A DNA stretch of 64,000 nt from Malus domestica. Lineage: Eukaryota; Streptophyta; Magnoliopsida; Rosales; Rosaceae. The notes under the pieces were generated by a model. That model had not been told where the DNA came from. It searched no databases and worked only from the letters and a program-made list of their open reading frames with translations. The stretch lies in NCBI RefSeq assembly GCF_042453785.1, contig NC_091664.1, forward strand, positions 4,824,501 to 4,888,500, written 5' to 3'. Positions 11,636 through 23,820 of this stretch are shown here, in pieces. The position numbers were made by a program, and so were the translations under genes. Numbering within the stretch: the stretch's first letter is position 1; each line of letters starts with the position of its first letter.

Positions 11636-14600
11636 TTATCTGTGTCCTTGCAGTTCTTTGCCTTCAATCTCCTTCACACTGTCTACTATGTGTTGGATCT
11701 TTTTTGATAGGCTCTCGTTGTGTTCTTCAATGTGCTCAAAAATTAGTTCCAGATGTCTTTTATAGGTCACAGCACGCTTTTTCTCTATGGCCAACTGCTG
11801 AGATAATTCCCGAATCTTGTCATGCTCATTCTGAACGAGAAAACAAAAGGTAATTAAAATACACGTCAAGCTGTATTATTATGATTCACAAATTCAAACC
11901 CAATTAAAATTTTCCCAACAATAGCATCTCCATTTTCTCGTCATGATTTTCAGCATCAATCCATTTCAATGTCTGGATTAGTCGCAAGTAAGTCTGTGGA
12001 GAAAGAACATAACTCCCACATGTAATGTATTCGTTTGTGAAAAGCATACATAGTCCATTCTTCGCGTGCACAAAACCGCAAACTAGGAAATGTTTATGTT
12101 TCAACTACAATACTTTAATAGGCTAGAACCTTGTTTTAATGATCTAGCTGCTAACCATGGTAACTAAAAAAAACTGCATGGTTTTCACTTTTCACCATAC
12201 AACACAGGAGGAAACAGCGAAAACCAAAAGCCATAACCTACACATGCAAGCATGGCGGACAGAAACAACAATAATATAACATATTAAACATCCTAGAAAG
12301 CAAGTGCAAATCATCTCAAGTACTCATTGTGGAAATGGACAACTATGAGCTTAGGACTCGAATACAACACAGGAGACAACAATGAAAACCGAAAGCCATA
12401 ACCTACACATGAAAGCATGGCGGACAGAAGCAACAATGATATAGCATAATTACATTCTAGAAAGCAATTGCAAATCATCTCGAGTACTCATTGTGGAAAT
12501 GGACAACGATGAGCTTAGGACTCAAAGACATTTACACATTCAAGGATCGAATGGCATGTTGGAGAAACAAAATCACCACCATTGCGGAAATGGATGTCTA
12601 TCGTACACAGCCTTATCATTGCTTTTGAAAAGAGGTTGTTTCCACAACTCGAACTTTGACCTTTCCATCACAAAGGAGCAACCTTTCTGTTGTGCCAAGG
12701 CTCGCCCTCAAGGAAGTATTAAAGAACTACATTCCAAAAATTCTACAACCACGTCTGATTTTAGGCTACTGTAGTGTGTATAGACACTAGCTGCCGCATG
12801 TCAAAAAAAGCCCAAACAGCAAAAGAATTCAACAGTCACTTGCCTAACATTAAATACTATGTGAATAACATTTCATCAAAAAAGGAAGGGAGACTAAAAA
12901 CTGTTTCAGATGAACATCAAACCAAAAAGCCAGAGTTTTCAAGATTTGAGTCCGATCTATTACGAAACCACCTTTTTTTTTTTTTTTTTTTTTTAAATCC
13001 TGCCTTTGCTTTTGACATCTCCCACTCACATTACTTTTGGCCAACTTCTAGCCATTGTAGCCTCCATATTTGTAAAATTCAATCATTACTAACTTCATTA
13101 CCTAGCATCTGATATCATACAGTACAGAGTGAGTTGCTAAAATGTGCCTAACCGGATACTGAATATGATTACACTATTTACTCTACTTCAAATCCCAAAC
13201 ATAGTGATAGCCATTTACTCTACTCCCATGGTAATAGAAAAGAAGATATTCATGAATACAGATTGTAATATACCACCCCCCATTATTTGTAAAAGACCTA
13301 TTACTATTAACAAACTTCAGAACTTTGCAAGGGATAAGAAAATTTAACAATGGAAAAAGCCAAACACTAATGGTCAAAAAAGGAGAAAAACAACTAACCG
13401 GATATTGATCATAAATGCAATCCCTTCGACCTTTCCCAGGTGTCAAAGGATGAGTGTGCTCCTTTACAAATTTTGTGACAACCCATTTCCCAGAAGTTAC
13501 TTTCCTCACCAAAATCATTGCTCTGCAACCAACCCTGGTCTCGGCTCTTTGCCTTACAATTTTTTCACGTTTGTCAGGCATTCTATAACCCTCTTTGTTA
13601 CAAACAAGTGCACGACCAATGGCAGATCCATCGCGCCTTGATCGAGAGAGCTTGCTTACACGAATTATGAATCCCACATGTGTGGCATATGCATTATAAA
13701 ATGCATGAGCAGCTGCTTCAGTTTCAAACTCTTGACCAACATATGGCTCATCTGCGGAAACCACCGATACTACAGGAACTGCTTCTGGAATTATATCCCC
13801 TCCGGGAGAATCTACATTTATTTTATCATCCAGGCCCAACTGGAATGCCCCTTCAACAGAACTACCGCCGGTTTCATTTTCATCAGCTGCTCTACTAAGT
13901 TCCATCTCAGCAGAACTCCCCACCACCTCGCCATCAACATCACCATCAAGTGCAAATTCCACTGCAATAAGAAGAATTTTTTCCAATAAGTTTCGCCACA
14001 CAATTGATGGTCAGCATAAAAAATGACTGTCAGCAGACAAATATTTGGAAAGACTTATTGATTCCAAAATATAACAAAAAAAGTCTGAAGACAGTTCAGA
14101 ATCTTCTGTTCAGATAACAACAATAACTTCAGAAAACAACACGATAATAACTGTTTGAGACTTGGGCGGTTTAAATTTGTGGAACAATCAGAGTGCAGTT
14201 TCAAATCTGAGGAAGGTTCATTCTTACCATGAGGGATTCCGCAAGTACAAACTAAAAGTAGAGATCCGGTTTGAGCTAACACATGACTGTTGATTATTTC
14301 CCAAGAGTGAGTATGAGGACATGAAAATAACTCCTAAAGTTACGAGTTCCTCATTACCAATACTATTAAGCTAAATTTCCTCCACTTGTGTTTTTGAACT
14401 CTTGTCAAACTTACCCTATACCGAAAACTCATCCAAGATAAACCCCAATTCTTTGGTTGATTTCTAAAACAAAAAAAGAGAAAAATAAAGTATTATCCCC
14501 AATCTTCTTTTCTATGCCAATTTGGCCACCTAAAAGCAAAAAACACAAAATTAACCGAACCAATTAGCAACCGAACAAAGTTCTTTGAACAAGATTAAGT

Positions 14601-15060
14601 TAATCAATATGGTCCAAACCATTGATTAGTGGCATTTGAATATTAAACTTCTTCTCCTCTCTTCCCACAAAGTCAGTGCTCTAATTTTCCCCAAAACGCA
14701 TATTTACTTTCACATACAAATATTCAAACACTAATTAATTCCATAGCTAATTAAAACAACGCAAAACAATCCAGAATCTAAAATCTTTTCTCACTACCAT
14801 TCATATTCTCGACATTTTCTCAGCAACCAAACGGAAAACTAATCAAAAATTAAAAACCCTAAAATAAATTAAACAAAAAGGAAGAAACTTTTACAATTTT
14901 TAGATCAAATTAAATTAAAAAAATAAGAGACTTACTGTAAATTCGCGGAACCCTTCCGTTAGTTGATCGTGAAGGACATGGAAACGCCTGGTTTCTGAGT
15001 CTCGACGCCACAGAGAGAGAGAGAGAGAGAGAGAGAGCGAGGAAGGCGAGAGGGTTCAGG
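11636..15060 (-). CDS. Short FAR1-domain protein (FRS/FRF-like), paralogue 2
   Basis: Exons (minus strand): 5'-UTR exon about 15060-14936; 13399-13961; 11636-11830. The joined frame gives about 252 residues. The N-terminal 75 residues are acidic. The FAR1 zinc domain follows ('PYVGQEFETEAAAHAFYNAY', 'CNKEGYRM', 'RVGCRAMI', 'KEHTHPL'), then a C-terminal coiled coil ('LSQQLAIEKKRAVTYKRHLE') ending 'LQGHR'. The domain layout and intron positions and phases match the paralogue at 6218-9160, so the two are an old tandem pair. As there, the ATG is assembled across intron 1: exon 1 ends ...TTACA before GTAAGT, and exon 2 starts TGGAATTTG after TTATTGCAG. The 5' UTR contains a GA tract at 15011-15039. 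Expected to be a nuclear modulator of FHY3/FAR1-type transcription; the specific role is inferred from the family only. Confidence 0.85.
12199..12522. repeat. 165-bp tandem duplication inside an intron
   Basis: Two adjacent copies beginning ACAACACAGGAG at 12199 and 12364, about 90% alike, within the second intron of the downstream FAR1 paralogue. No coding content. Confidence 0.8.
15011..15039. repeat. GA microsatellite in FAR1-2 5' leader
   Basis: An (AG)n run in the first exon or promoter of the minus-strand FAR1 gene, read as CT on its own strand. Confidence 0.85.
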
Positions 15061-15310
15061 TTGTAAATATGGGGCTCAATTCAATATGACGTGTCAAAAT
15101 CGGATTGGATAGAGAAAGATATAAAAGTCAACATTCAACTTTAAACTCCTGTGGTTTCGACACGTGGTTCTCTGGGTGGACCTTTGGCCTGCAGAATCGC
15201 AGCTCGTATGGTAAGCCGTCCGGTCCAAAGCGGTTTGAACCCGGTTCGGTTGCAGACCGTGCAACCTTAATCTTCTGCACTCCCACTCTCACTGGCAATT
15301 TGTCAGTAAA
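15061..15310. promoter_or_regulatory. Shared head-to-head promoter, FAR1-2 / CRM gene
   Basis: Only about 250 bp separates the presumed FAR1-2 leader (minus) from the CRM-gene ATG (plus). TATAAAAG at 15120-15127 faces the CRM gene. TGACGTGTC (about 15088) is an ACGT-core bZIP-type site, and GATTGG (about 15103) is an inverted CCAAT box. Both genes probably share this interval; function is inferred. Confidence 0.5.
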
Positions 15311-15390
15311 ATGGCAAGAGCTGTGTTTTCGGCTGCTGTTCGCAGAGCTTCTTCGGTTCTCAAATCGCCTTCCAAACCCCACTCTCTAAG

Positions 15391-15441
<51 letters not shown>

Positions 15442-18400
15442 CATTTTATATGGTTGTTTGGTTGTTGCCGCTATCCTTAACATCAATTTTCTCTGCATCC
15501 AAACACAACCCGTTAAACCGTTTAATTGAATTATGAGAAAATGTTAATGGGTTTTCAAGAATTTCAATTCTGTCCTGCCAATAGTATAATCCCACTGAAC
15601 TCTTAAATTTGTTATTCAATATAATGATGATTCTGGATTGTGGAATATTGATGTGGGTTCACCATTTTCCTGCCACATTTTCTGTCATTCAGGTCAGGTT
15701 TTCCAACCCAAGAACCAATTTTCATTGCAACCAAACACTTGCCTCTGCCAAATCCTCTAAACCCATCATGGGTTTTCAGAAACTTGAGCCATGGGTCGGT
15801 GAATTTGGTGATATCACAGGGGAAACCCAAGTTCGAGATGCACGAAATCGATCCACCAAAAAAGGAGAAGTGGTTGACCAAGAAGAGGTTGAAGCAACAG
15901 AGAATGAGAGAAAAGCAGGAGAGAAGAGCCGCCAATAGGAAGGATCCACGTCGGCTCGGCATTCAGAGGAAAAAGAAAGGGCAGAAGTTTGCTAATGCTG
16001 AGGGGAGAATCAAGTACAAGCTTGAAAAGGTGAGCTGAATTGGACTATTCTGGTTGTGATGTCTTTACTATGGATTTTACCACTTCCTTGGCTTTGTGAT
16101 CATGATTCAGAGAGACATTGTACGGATAATAACTACAGCTTTATGCTTAAGCAGCGATTATTATCTTAAGGCTTGCCAACATGTAGAAAGTCGTAATCCT
16201 AAGTGCGGTTCCACTTCCTCTCTATCCCAGCAAGTATAAATCATATTTGTTCCAATGGAAGTTTTTAAAAGAGGTATGAATTAGAGTGATAGTACTTGTT
16301 TTATTTAGAGTCTATTCGGGTTCCTACCAACCACCTGTGACCCTGCGAATAATTATTTACTAGATGAGGTTCATGACTTGATTCCCAAAAGGTGAGTTAC
16401 CATCCATGGGACATGTTCATCATGCCATTAGTTTTGTCCCTAGATCTTATCATAATTTCCTCATCTTTCACATTATAAGTGAACCCTAAGGATCATTGCA
16501 AGTTGAATTGGCAAGTAGAAGGTCTTTTTCCAATTGGTCATAGTTGTGGTCCTTCTGCAATTTCTGCTCTGAAAACTTTTGAAGGACTTTGCGGAAAATC
16601 TGTGTTAATTAAATAGATAAAAGTCAACTATAGGTTTCCAATTCGGCCATTCATAGGCTTGAGAACATCAGATAGAGTGGTTAGTTCTAGTTTGTTCTCC
16701 AAGGTGGATTTTCACCAAGTAGAGATTTGACTTGGAAATGAGTTGAAATTTTGTTTTCTGGTATTCCTAGTTCTTTATGCGCTTATAGTATGTCTTATGT
16801 CCTTTAAAAGCCAGATAAGCTTGTGGCACTTTATATTATATCTGAACTAATATTAGTCTAAACTATATAATTTTTTCTCTTCAATAAAAGGGTAAATGCA
16901 TACTGCGGCTTTTCTTGATTCTTAGAGTTAAGCAATGCTCTTCCTTGCAGACCAAGTACTTTGCTTAAGAAATATTGTCTCAGGACAAAGTCTTGCAACA
17001 AACTCTGATTAAAGTCAAAGCTATTAAGGTTCCAAAAAAAATTATAAAAAAAACTGGAAAAGAAAAAGAGTTTCAATTGACTGTTGCATGCCTTAGTTTC
17101 TTAAATTGAAATTTATGCTTTTGCATATTTGAAAATTTTGCTGGAACTGGAAAAAGAAAAAGGAAAATAAGAGTGCTGTGTTCGGAACCAAGCTATTTGT
17201 CAAGTATAATTTTTTTAGAAGGAAACACATTTGTTGAAAATATATTTCTTAGGGGTTGGGATGCCGTTAAATTTTTTAACATCTAAAGGTGTTTATAACT
17301 CCAAATTAGGCCACACCCTTGGGAAAAGTCTGACTTTTTACCCTCCCCTGAATCTATTTTTGTATTTAAACAAAGGTTTAATTTTTAAATTTAAACCAAT
17401 TGTGTCAGGGAAGGTGTTAGTTTACAGTAATTCTCTCATTTCTGCAGTTATGTGCCTCTTTTCATTCAAAAGCTATTTCCTTTAGACTGAAATATTTAGG
17501 AACTTGCACAATTATGATGACCTATGATCGTTTTTTATTTATTTTAATGTTCGATTCGCTTTCCCTTTTTTCCCTCCCAATATGAGGAGGCCTCATATAG
17601 TTTCCACCTTTTTCTGTGCACTAGTCAAGAATTTGTAATTGGTTTCCAATATTTGGTGAGGCTTAGGTCATTTTAGTACTTTTAAAACAAAATTGAAATA
17701 CTTTCAAACACTACTGCCCCTCATGACCAGTTTGTCTTTTCATTTGTTTTAAAAAATCTTTTGATAGCGCAAGTCTTTTAAAGATAGGAATTTTTTTTTA
17801 TCACTCTCCCAGACCCTGCGTAAAGCGGGAGCCTTGTGCACTGGGTACAACGATCGTAGTCTTTAATTTTCGTGACTTTTTTTCTTTCTATTCAGGCTAG
17901 AATAAAGGAAGCTTTGCTGATTGAAAGACTTAAGAGGTATGAAATTCCAAAAGTCCAGGGTCCTGAGGTACAACCAGATGACCTGACAGGTGAGGAGCGG
18001 TTTTATATGAAGAAAATGGCTCAAAAGAAGTCTAATTATGCACCAATTGGAAAACGAGGAATTTTCGGGGGCGTTATTCTTAACATGCATATGCATTGGA
18101 AAAAACATGAAACCGTCAAGGTGATTTGCAAGCCATGTAAACCTGGCCAAGTACATGAATATGCCCAGGAAATTGCTAGACTGAGTGGCGGGATCCCAAT
18201 TCAAATAGTTGGAGATGACACCATAGTATTCTATCGAGGAAAGAACTACGTCATGCCAAAAGTTATGTCACCCACAAATACTTTGTCCAAGAAAAAGGTG
18301 ATTTTTCAAGCTTCATCTATTCAGTTTCTTCTCTCTCTGGTGTAACTGTTTATTATTTTAAACTCAACTTTATAGCATTTTCCGTATTAGTTTGAAATGT

Positions 18401-19376
18401 GAGGTGTGGTCTGTTTTTGCTAGGTATTGCACTTTCACATCTTCCATTTCCGTAATTGTTTTGTTGTCAATCAAGTACCTTTGGAAAGAGTATCTAGTCG
18501 ACAGACAAGTGCCTATGGCAGTCATTTCCGCATCTATTTCTCTCTTTCTTTCTTTTTTATCCGCTCATTGGGGTCAAGTTTCAATTAACTTAATTCTGGT
18601 CATTTCAGCATATCCTTCATTAATTTTTGTTCTTAATAATTTATGGAAATGAACATAACTTAACTCCAGCTAGAGGCTTGTCGGCTCACGGCCTGCAGGT
18701 ATGGCTGTGGCCTTGCCTGGCCTGTTTATTGGTCCCATGGCTGGGCCTGTTGATTACCTTGTCCAGATCAACTCTCTGATCTAGCATGAACCAAGTTCAC
18801 GGAAACTTTATAGTTCAACCATAAAACATTTCACTGGAAAACTTGATTTAAGGTACTTTAACAAAAAGTTATCCTCGAGTAAGGAAAATAATTATTTTGT
18901 TCAGCAGTTTTGACAAGCAGAGGGTAGTTCAATTTTATATTCTTGTTGCTTTACGAACGTCTCATCTTGTAATGGAGCTTGAAACTTGAGTGATGAACTC
19001 TCAATATTGAGTCTGTTTTCCCTGTTTACAGGCACTGGAAAAGTTTAAGTACGAGCAATCCCTCGAGACTGTGCGGCACTTCATTGCTGTTGCTGAGAAG
19101 GAACTGGAGCTGTATTACAGACATATTGCGCTTTATGGTGACCCAAATGACAGAAATCCCATTTCAATCTTGGATAGTCCAACAAAAGAGACCAAGGAAT
19201 CAGGGGAACTTGAAAAGCAAAAGGTAGATTCCACAAGTGATTTCTTTTCCGCGAGTCTTTCAGAGATAGACACAGGTTCCTCAATCTCAGAGCTATCAGA
19301 ATGTGAGGATTCTGAAGATGACAACCTATCAATAAACGAATCAGATTCTGAAGATCACAACGTTATCAATAAATGA
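15311..19376 (+). CDS. CRM-domain (CRS1/YhbY) RNA-binding protein, organelle targeted
   Basis: Exons 15311-15390, 15693-16029, 17896-18297 and 19032-19376, all with GT-AG boundaries, give 387 residues. The N-terminus (MARAVFSAAVRRASS...) is Arg/Ser/Ala-rich with no acidic residues for about 27 positions, typical of an organelle presequence. A very basic segment encoded by exon 2 ('KKRLKQQRMREKQERRAANR') precedes one CRM domain in exon 3 with the GxxG loop 'GKRG' near residues 191-194. The layout matches single-CRM plant proteins such as At3g25440/At2g28480. CRM proteins bind rRNA or group II introns in chloroplasts and mitochondria; the target here is unknown. A CT tract starts at the intron-1 donor. 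The acidic C-terminal tail is altered by a 37-bp duplication (19327-19400) that shifts frame and ends the protein at 19376. The older frame stays open to a stop near 19474. Confidence 0.88.
15391..15436 (+). repeat. CT microsatellite at the intron-1 donor of the CRM gene
   Basis: A (TC)n run begins 4 bp after the GT of intron 1 and reaches the end of the first fifty intron bases. Confidence 0.9.
17802..17849 (+). mobile_element. Au SINE 3'-tail fragment
   Basis: 48 bp matching the terminal part of the Au SINE at 1051 (CACTCTCCCAGACC through GGGTAC). It lies in CRM-gene intron 2, only 46 bp upstream of the exon-3 acceptor. No target-site duplication is visible. Confidence 0.8.
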
Positions 19377-19400
19377 ATCAGATTCTGAAGATGGCAGTAT
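19327..19400 (+). repeat. 37-bp tandem duplication in the CRM gene tail
   Basis: TATCAATAAACGAATCAG (19327) and TATCAATAAATGAATCAG (19364) head two adjacent 37-bp copies. 37 is not a multiple of three, so the second copy is read in another frame and gives a stop at 19374-19376. Confidence 0.85.
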
Positions 19401-20660
19401 ATATGAAACAAGCTCTTCGGAGAAGAAAAACAGCACGTCACCGTTGGATGTTAGGTACGAGAGAACGGAACCTTAATTCCATTTCAAAATGTTTTCTTTT
19501 CTCCTCATTTTTTAAGCACTTAGGAAGGCAAGGTACATGGTACTCTTTGACTCATTGTGCATTTTGGTTGGTGAGGTGTGGAGTATGTATTTCACTTTTG
19601 TATATAATGGATTCCCTCTTTGGTGTATGTTTATATAAATATATATATATATATATATTTGAAAGATAAGGTGGCATATTTGAAAGGTTGTTTTTTGAAT
19701 TCGTTGTAATCAAAGTCTTTTTGAAAGATAAAAGATGGAATTATTGGTAGTGGCATGATTTTTAAGCATCAGAGATATCTTTCAGTTCAACCAGGTATTA
19801 TTCTTGGTGGTGGCACTCTCTGTTTTATTATTATTTTATTTTAGAGCGACAATAACACCTCAGAAACGATAAAGAAACAGATTCGGGAACAATATTTCAG
19901 TTCTTTTGCAGCCAAGCAGATTCCGGACCACTTCTTTCCCAGCTTATTTTGGGGCCGGGTCGAGGAGTGCAACATTTCGATCTAGTTGAGTTGGTCTTGA
20001 ATAACCTTTGAGATGTTTGTTATTAAGTATAGAATCATGAATTTTAGTGATTTTTTCTTTTTGTATTAAGCAATATTTTACTTGGAGGAGGTTGCGCTAT
20101 GCCACACAATGAGACGATTGTATATGACATTCTATTTTGGGGCTCAGGTGGGTTGTACTAGGAGTGGAGCTAGAAAGTTAGTTCACTTGGAGCATAACTA
20201 ATTATGTAGTGGCGGAAATGTAAAAAAAAAAAATTAAAATTTTCCAACGTTTTCGATGAGGCATTTCGGCAACCACTTGGGTGACCCATACCATTGTGTG
20301 TTTAGTGTACATCCCTGCCCTTTAGTGCCATTTTAATTTTGTCGATAGGTCAATACATGTACACATGGGCAGAGAGGTAAAATCTAGAAGATGATTGGGA
20401 GGAGGGAGGGTTAATGGGCTTTTCTTATTTTGAGAAAACATGACTAGCTTTAAACTTTACTAAAATCAGTGTCGTTTCGCTAAAAACAGACATATTTTTT
20501 GTTGATGGTGTTGGATATGGATTGAGTGATAGAGTTGCACTGCAGAGATGTCGATGTTGTCTAGTTTTTGTTGAACTCGCCTATTTCACGATAAAAGAAT
20601 TGAAAAGGAGAGATTTTGAAGATAGTTTTAACAAATTGCTTAAAACTAAATGTATATTTT

Positions 20661-20814
20661 AAAAACATACAATATTATCTACACTAAGGGGAGAGAGAGT
20701 GAGCTAAGCCTTACCATGGGCTAGCCATAATAATTAGGTTCGAATTCTCATTTGGCTAAAATCAAACCTAAGATCTCCCTCTTACAAGTGAAGAGGAATA
20801 CACTAGACCGTAAT
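20661..20814 (-). mobile_element. tRNA-derived SINE (family A) with target-site duplication
   Basis: Same family as 5908-6065, in reverse orientation (AGGTTTGATTTTAGCC box-B region in reverse complement). It is flanked by a 16-bp direct repeat ACTAARTGTATATTTT at 20645-20660 and 20815-20830, 15 of 16 identical, which is a clean retroposition signature. Confidence 0.85.
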
Positions 20815-20924
20815 ACTAAGTGTATATTTTTTTAACAAAAAAATGAGAAGGGGCATGTGCCCCGTAGCCCTTCATCAACTTTACCCCCGCTCTCCCCTCA
20901 ATGGTCCCGTGCAACTCTAGTACT

Positions 20925-21015
20925 ACGATCTAGTGGTATTCTTCTAAATTTGCAAGTAAGATATCTTAGGTTCGAATCTTGATAATGATGAGTTCGCAAT
21001 CAATTTATTCTTCCA
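20925..21015 (+). mobile_element. tRNA-derived SINE (family A), head only, plus strand
   Basis: Contains ATCTAGTGGTATTCTTC (box A region) and TTAGGTTCGAATCTTG (box B), about 60 bp apart, then diverges. It is the plus-oriented counterpart of the copy 110 bp upstream. Confidence 0.65.
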
Positions 21016-21336
21016 CTCCATTAGTATTGATACATCCAACAATAACAACAAAGTATTATCTCACTAAATAAAATCAGCTATATAGTATTGATGCATGGTT
21101 GTATAAAAATAAGGGCGTGCATGAATTTATAAATTGTCAAGAAAACCGAGATCAAACTCCAACCAACCACATTACTTAAAGTCTTAAAAGGGAGTTTTTT
21201 AATTGCTTCACTTTCAAGCGGCATTGACTAATCCATGTCCAGCACATGCGGACGTGTTGTACACCATGCCTAACCATGTCCATGCCACTAATATATTGAA
21301 ATTTTAATTTATTTACGAATATATATTTATTTAGGA

Positions 21337-21474
21337 TAGCGTTATTCACACTCAATTTTACTTTCAGTATATTCTTGTTAATTTTTTAACATTAATCTTC
21401 TTTAATTTGTTTGATTAAACAGCTGAAAATTAAAAAGAGTGTGAAAAGTAAAAATGAATGTGTGGATAACACTA
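21337..21474. mobile_element. MITE, 'TTATTCACAC' family
   Basis: Inverted ends TAGCGTTATTCACACTC and, reversed, TAGTGTTATCCACACATTC surround a short AT-rich interior containing 'CAGCTGAAAATTAAAA'. A second copy is at 25765-25913 and a diverged one at 60423-60568. Confidence 0.6.
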
Positions 21475-21591
21475 CCTTTATTTAACTGGAAATAGAGTTT
21501 GATGGTTCGGACTTTGTAATGAGAATAAAAGGTTGTGTATGTTTAACTTCAAATGAAATGATACAACTTTCGTCTTTATGATTCATATGTT

Positions 21592-21841
21592 TAGGGCTAG
21601 TTTAGTAGACTGGTTGAGATAAGTTGTGACTAATTAAAATGAACGTGAGTTTAACTTATTGTTTGTTGTGTCAAAATGTAAGTTGGACTGGATGAGTTAG
21701 GAATTCACAATGGAGTGACTTATATAACGTATCTTTATACATGAGTTACAAGTCACGTCTTACAAAGTCTAACCAATCCTTGCTAATCCAATTTTATTTC
21801 CTAAGATTCAATCTCATATAGCTCACCAAACAAGCCTTTAA
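21592..21841. mobile_element. Possible MITE
   Basis: The ends GGGCTAGTTTAGTAGACTGG and, reversed, AAGGCTTGTTTGGTGAGC are imperfect inverted repeats around about 210 bp. No clear target-site duplication. Confidence 0.4.
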
Positions 21842-22942
21842 AGTCACACAATGAGGAGTTCAAATCTCCTGCGCTCAAATTTTTTTTGTTGCCTCTCTAT
21901 AACTTGTTTACTTGAGTGACACATGTCGTTTTGACTTAATATCTTTAATTTTTAATGAATAATTAGGTGTCAACAAATGAGATAAGTCACAGAGAGGCCA
22001 TTAGTGCAGAAGTTTTGAACTCTACAATGAGTTGGTAATAATGTCTTATAGAACTTGTCATTAACGAAAATAGAAATTAACACATTTTACTTAAAAGTGA
22101 AAAAAAAATACATGTAAATTGTAATACAGTGGTATTGGTGACACTTTTGTCTTTAGTATAAAGAGATACATACGTCCACTTTTCAAGTAAATACACAACT
22201 TTTATAAATAATCACTTCTACATTTATACAAAGGGTACATCTCATTTTGTCATTCATCCAATTAATTCAATGTTTTGTGAGACTCCTAAATTCTAGAGAG
22301 TTGAGTGAGTCTTCTGGCTTATTGTAGCAATGATCGTTGAATTTTACTTTAAGATTGATTTAGTTTATGAATTCTCATATTATTATTTTTTCTTTCTCAT
22401 ACTTAACAATGTATTGTACCATTGGTTATTTTCACTAACATTGTCTATTTTTCGGTTAAATTTAGGACTATATTTGAAACTTAATCCCACAACATTAAAA
22501 TTCAATTTAAAATTGTGAAATGAGAAAAAGAAAAAAGACCTAAAAACCAGATTTTTCTGTGTGTAAGGAAATTTAATACATAGGATTTTTTTTGTAGTTC
22601 AATATGTGATTTTTTTTTATGTTAAAAAAATGTGTGATTTATTAGCTGTTTAGGTCTAGCCATAGTTGATCTCATACCTACTTTGAAATCACATTACCTA
22701 ATATTTACAAGTTACTAAAGTCCAACCATTTTCACTTTATATTAATCTCTTAATTTTTTTTTGTAATTACATATAAAATTAGACCCTGGACTTTTGTAAA
22801 AATATTATATGAATTAATCTGCTTTAATTTGTTGCTTAATTAAAGAAAAAATTATTCTCCTTTTATTGTTTATTATATAACGAGGGCAACGCGATGTGAT
22901 TTTGTTCATAAAATAGTTGTAGTAGATGGTAGTGGCATGTGA

Positions 22943-23161
22943 ATAGCAAGTGGCTCAGTGGTAAGAACACGGATTTTAGCTCTTAAAATACCAAAAAAAA
23001 AAAAAAAAAAAAAAACAAGGAGGTTTCGGGTTCGAGGTTCCAAGCTAGTGAGTCTACTTGATTGTGGACAAGGAGAGGCTGAAATGCCTTGTAAGTCTTC
23101 TTCTGAAAGAGATAGATAACTGTGGCTTGACACCAGTTGTCTATTATTTTATTTTTTTAAA
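22943..23161 (+). mobile_element. tRNA-derived SINE (family B)
   Basis: Box A TGGCTCAGTGGTAAG and box B GGGTTCGAGGTTCC show a polymerase III promoter. An internal A run (22993-23014) and a T/A-rich tail complete it. An imperfect duplication of GATRGTAGTGGCATGTRA flanks it (about 22926 and 23162). A related SINE is at 23821-24034. Confidence 0.75.
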
Positions 23162-23164
23162 GAT

Positions 23165-23400
23165 AGTAGTGGCATGTAACACTAGTACGTACTTTCCTCA
23201 TTAAATCCAGCCAACCACAGTAAAACAACAAAATCATCAAACTCTCAAACGTCTTCGAAAGAGATGGATAATTGTAATTTGCCACCCGTTGTCTATTTAA
23301 AAAAAAAAAAATAGTAGTGGCATGTGACACTAGTACGTACTTTCCTAATTAAATCCAGCCAACCACAATAAAACTACAAAACCATCAAACTCTCAAACCT
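23165..23400. repeat. Direct duplication with a SINE-tail fragment
   Basis: About 88 bp starting AGTAGTGGCATG is present at 23165 and again near 23312. Between the copies lies a 58-bp fragment matching the 3' end of the adjacent family B SINE (GAAAGAGATGGATAATTG...), ending in an A run. Confidence 0.7.
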
Positions 23401-23820
23401 CTTTGGATAAACCATTTTTGTTCAAACTGCTTTGTCCTCTTTTCGTGTGAAGTGTACAGTGAAACCATGAACTCACTTATTACGGAAGCAGAAACCATTG
23501 GCCGATGAGTGTTTCCACTCTCTGCATAAATTATCTATGTGCCCCAGATTATATACAGAAATTTTTTCGGGAAATATATTAAATTTCTTTTATTACATTT
23601 AGTATTCTAGACCGTGCTCTTGACATTCTAAAATTTCTCTTATTTGTATAATCCATTCTTCCTTTCATTTTGGTCGGTCTTCATTCCTTTATTCATATAT
23701 TTTTTTTAAATCCATTTCAATAATCGGTCAATGGAAACAAAAAAGGGTTACTATTACATGACACTTCTTCTGGATTGTCTATACTTTTTTATCCTTTTAC
23801 GTTAACACAGACTTATAATC

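Noticed and set aside
12971..12992. Poly-T tracts here and at 24393-24418 and 22992-23014 as terminators
   Set aside because: Homopolymer runs are common in this AT-rich DNA and belong to SINE tails or introns; no nearby polymerase III gene ends there.
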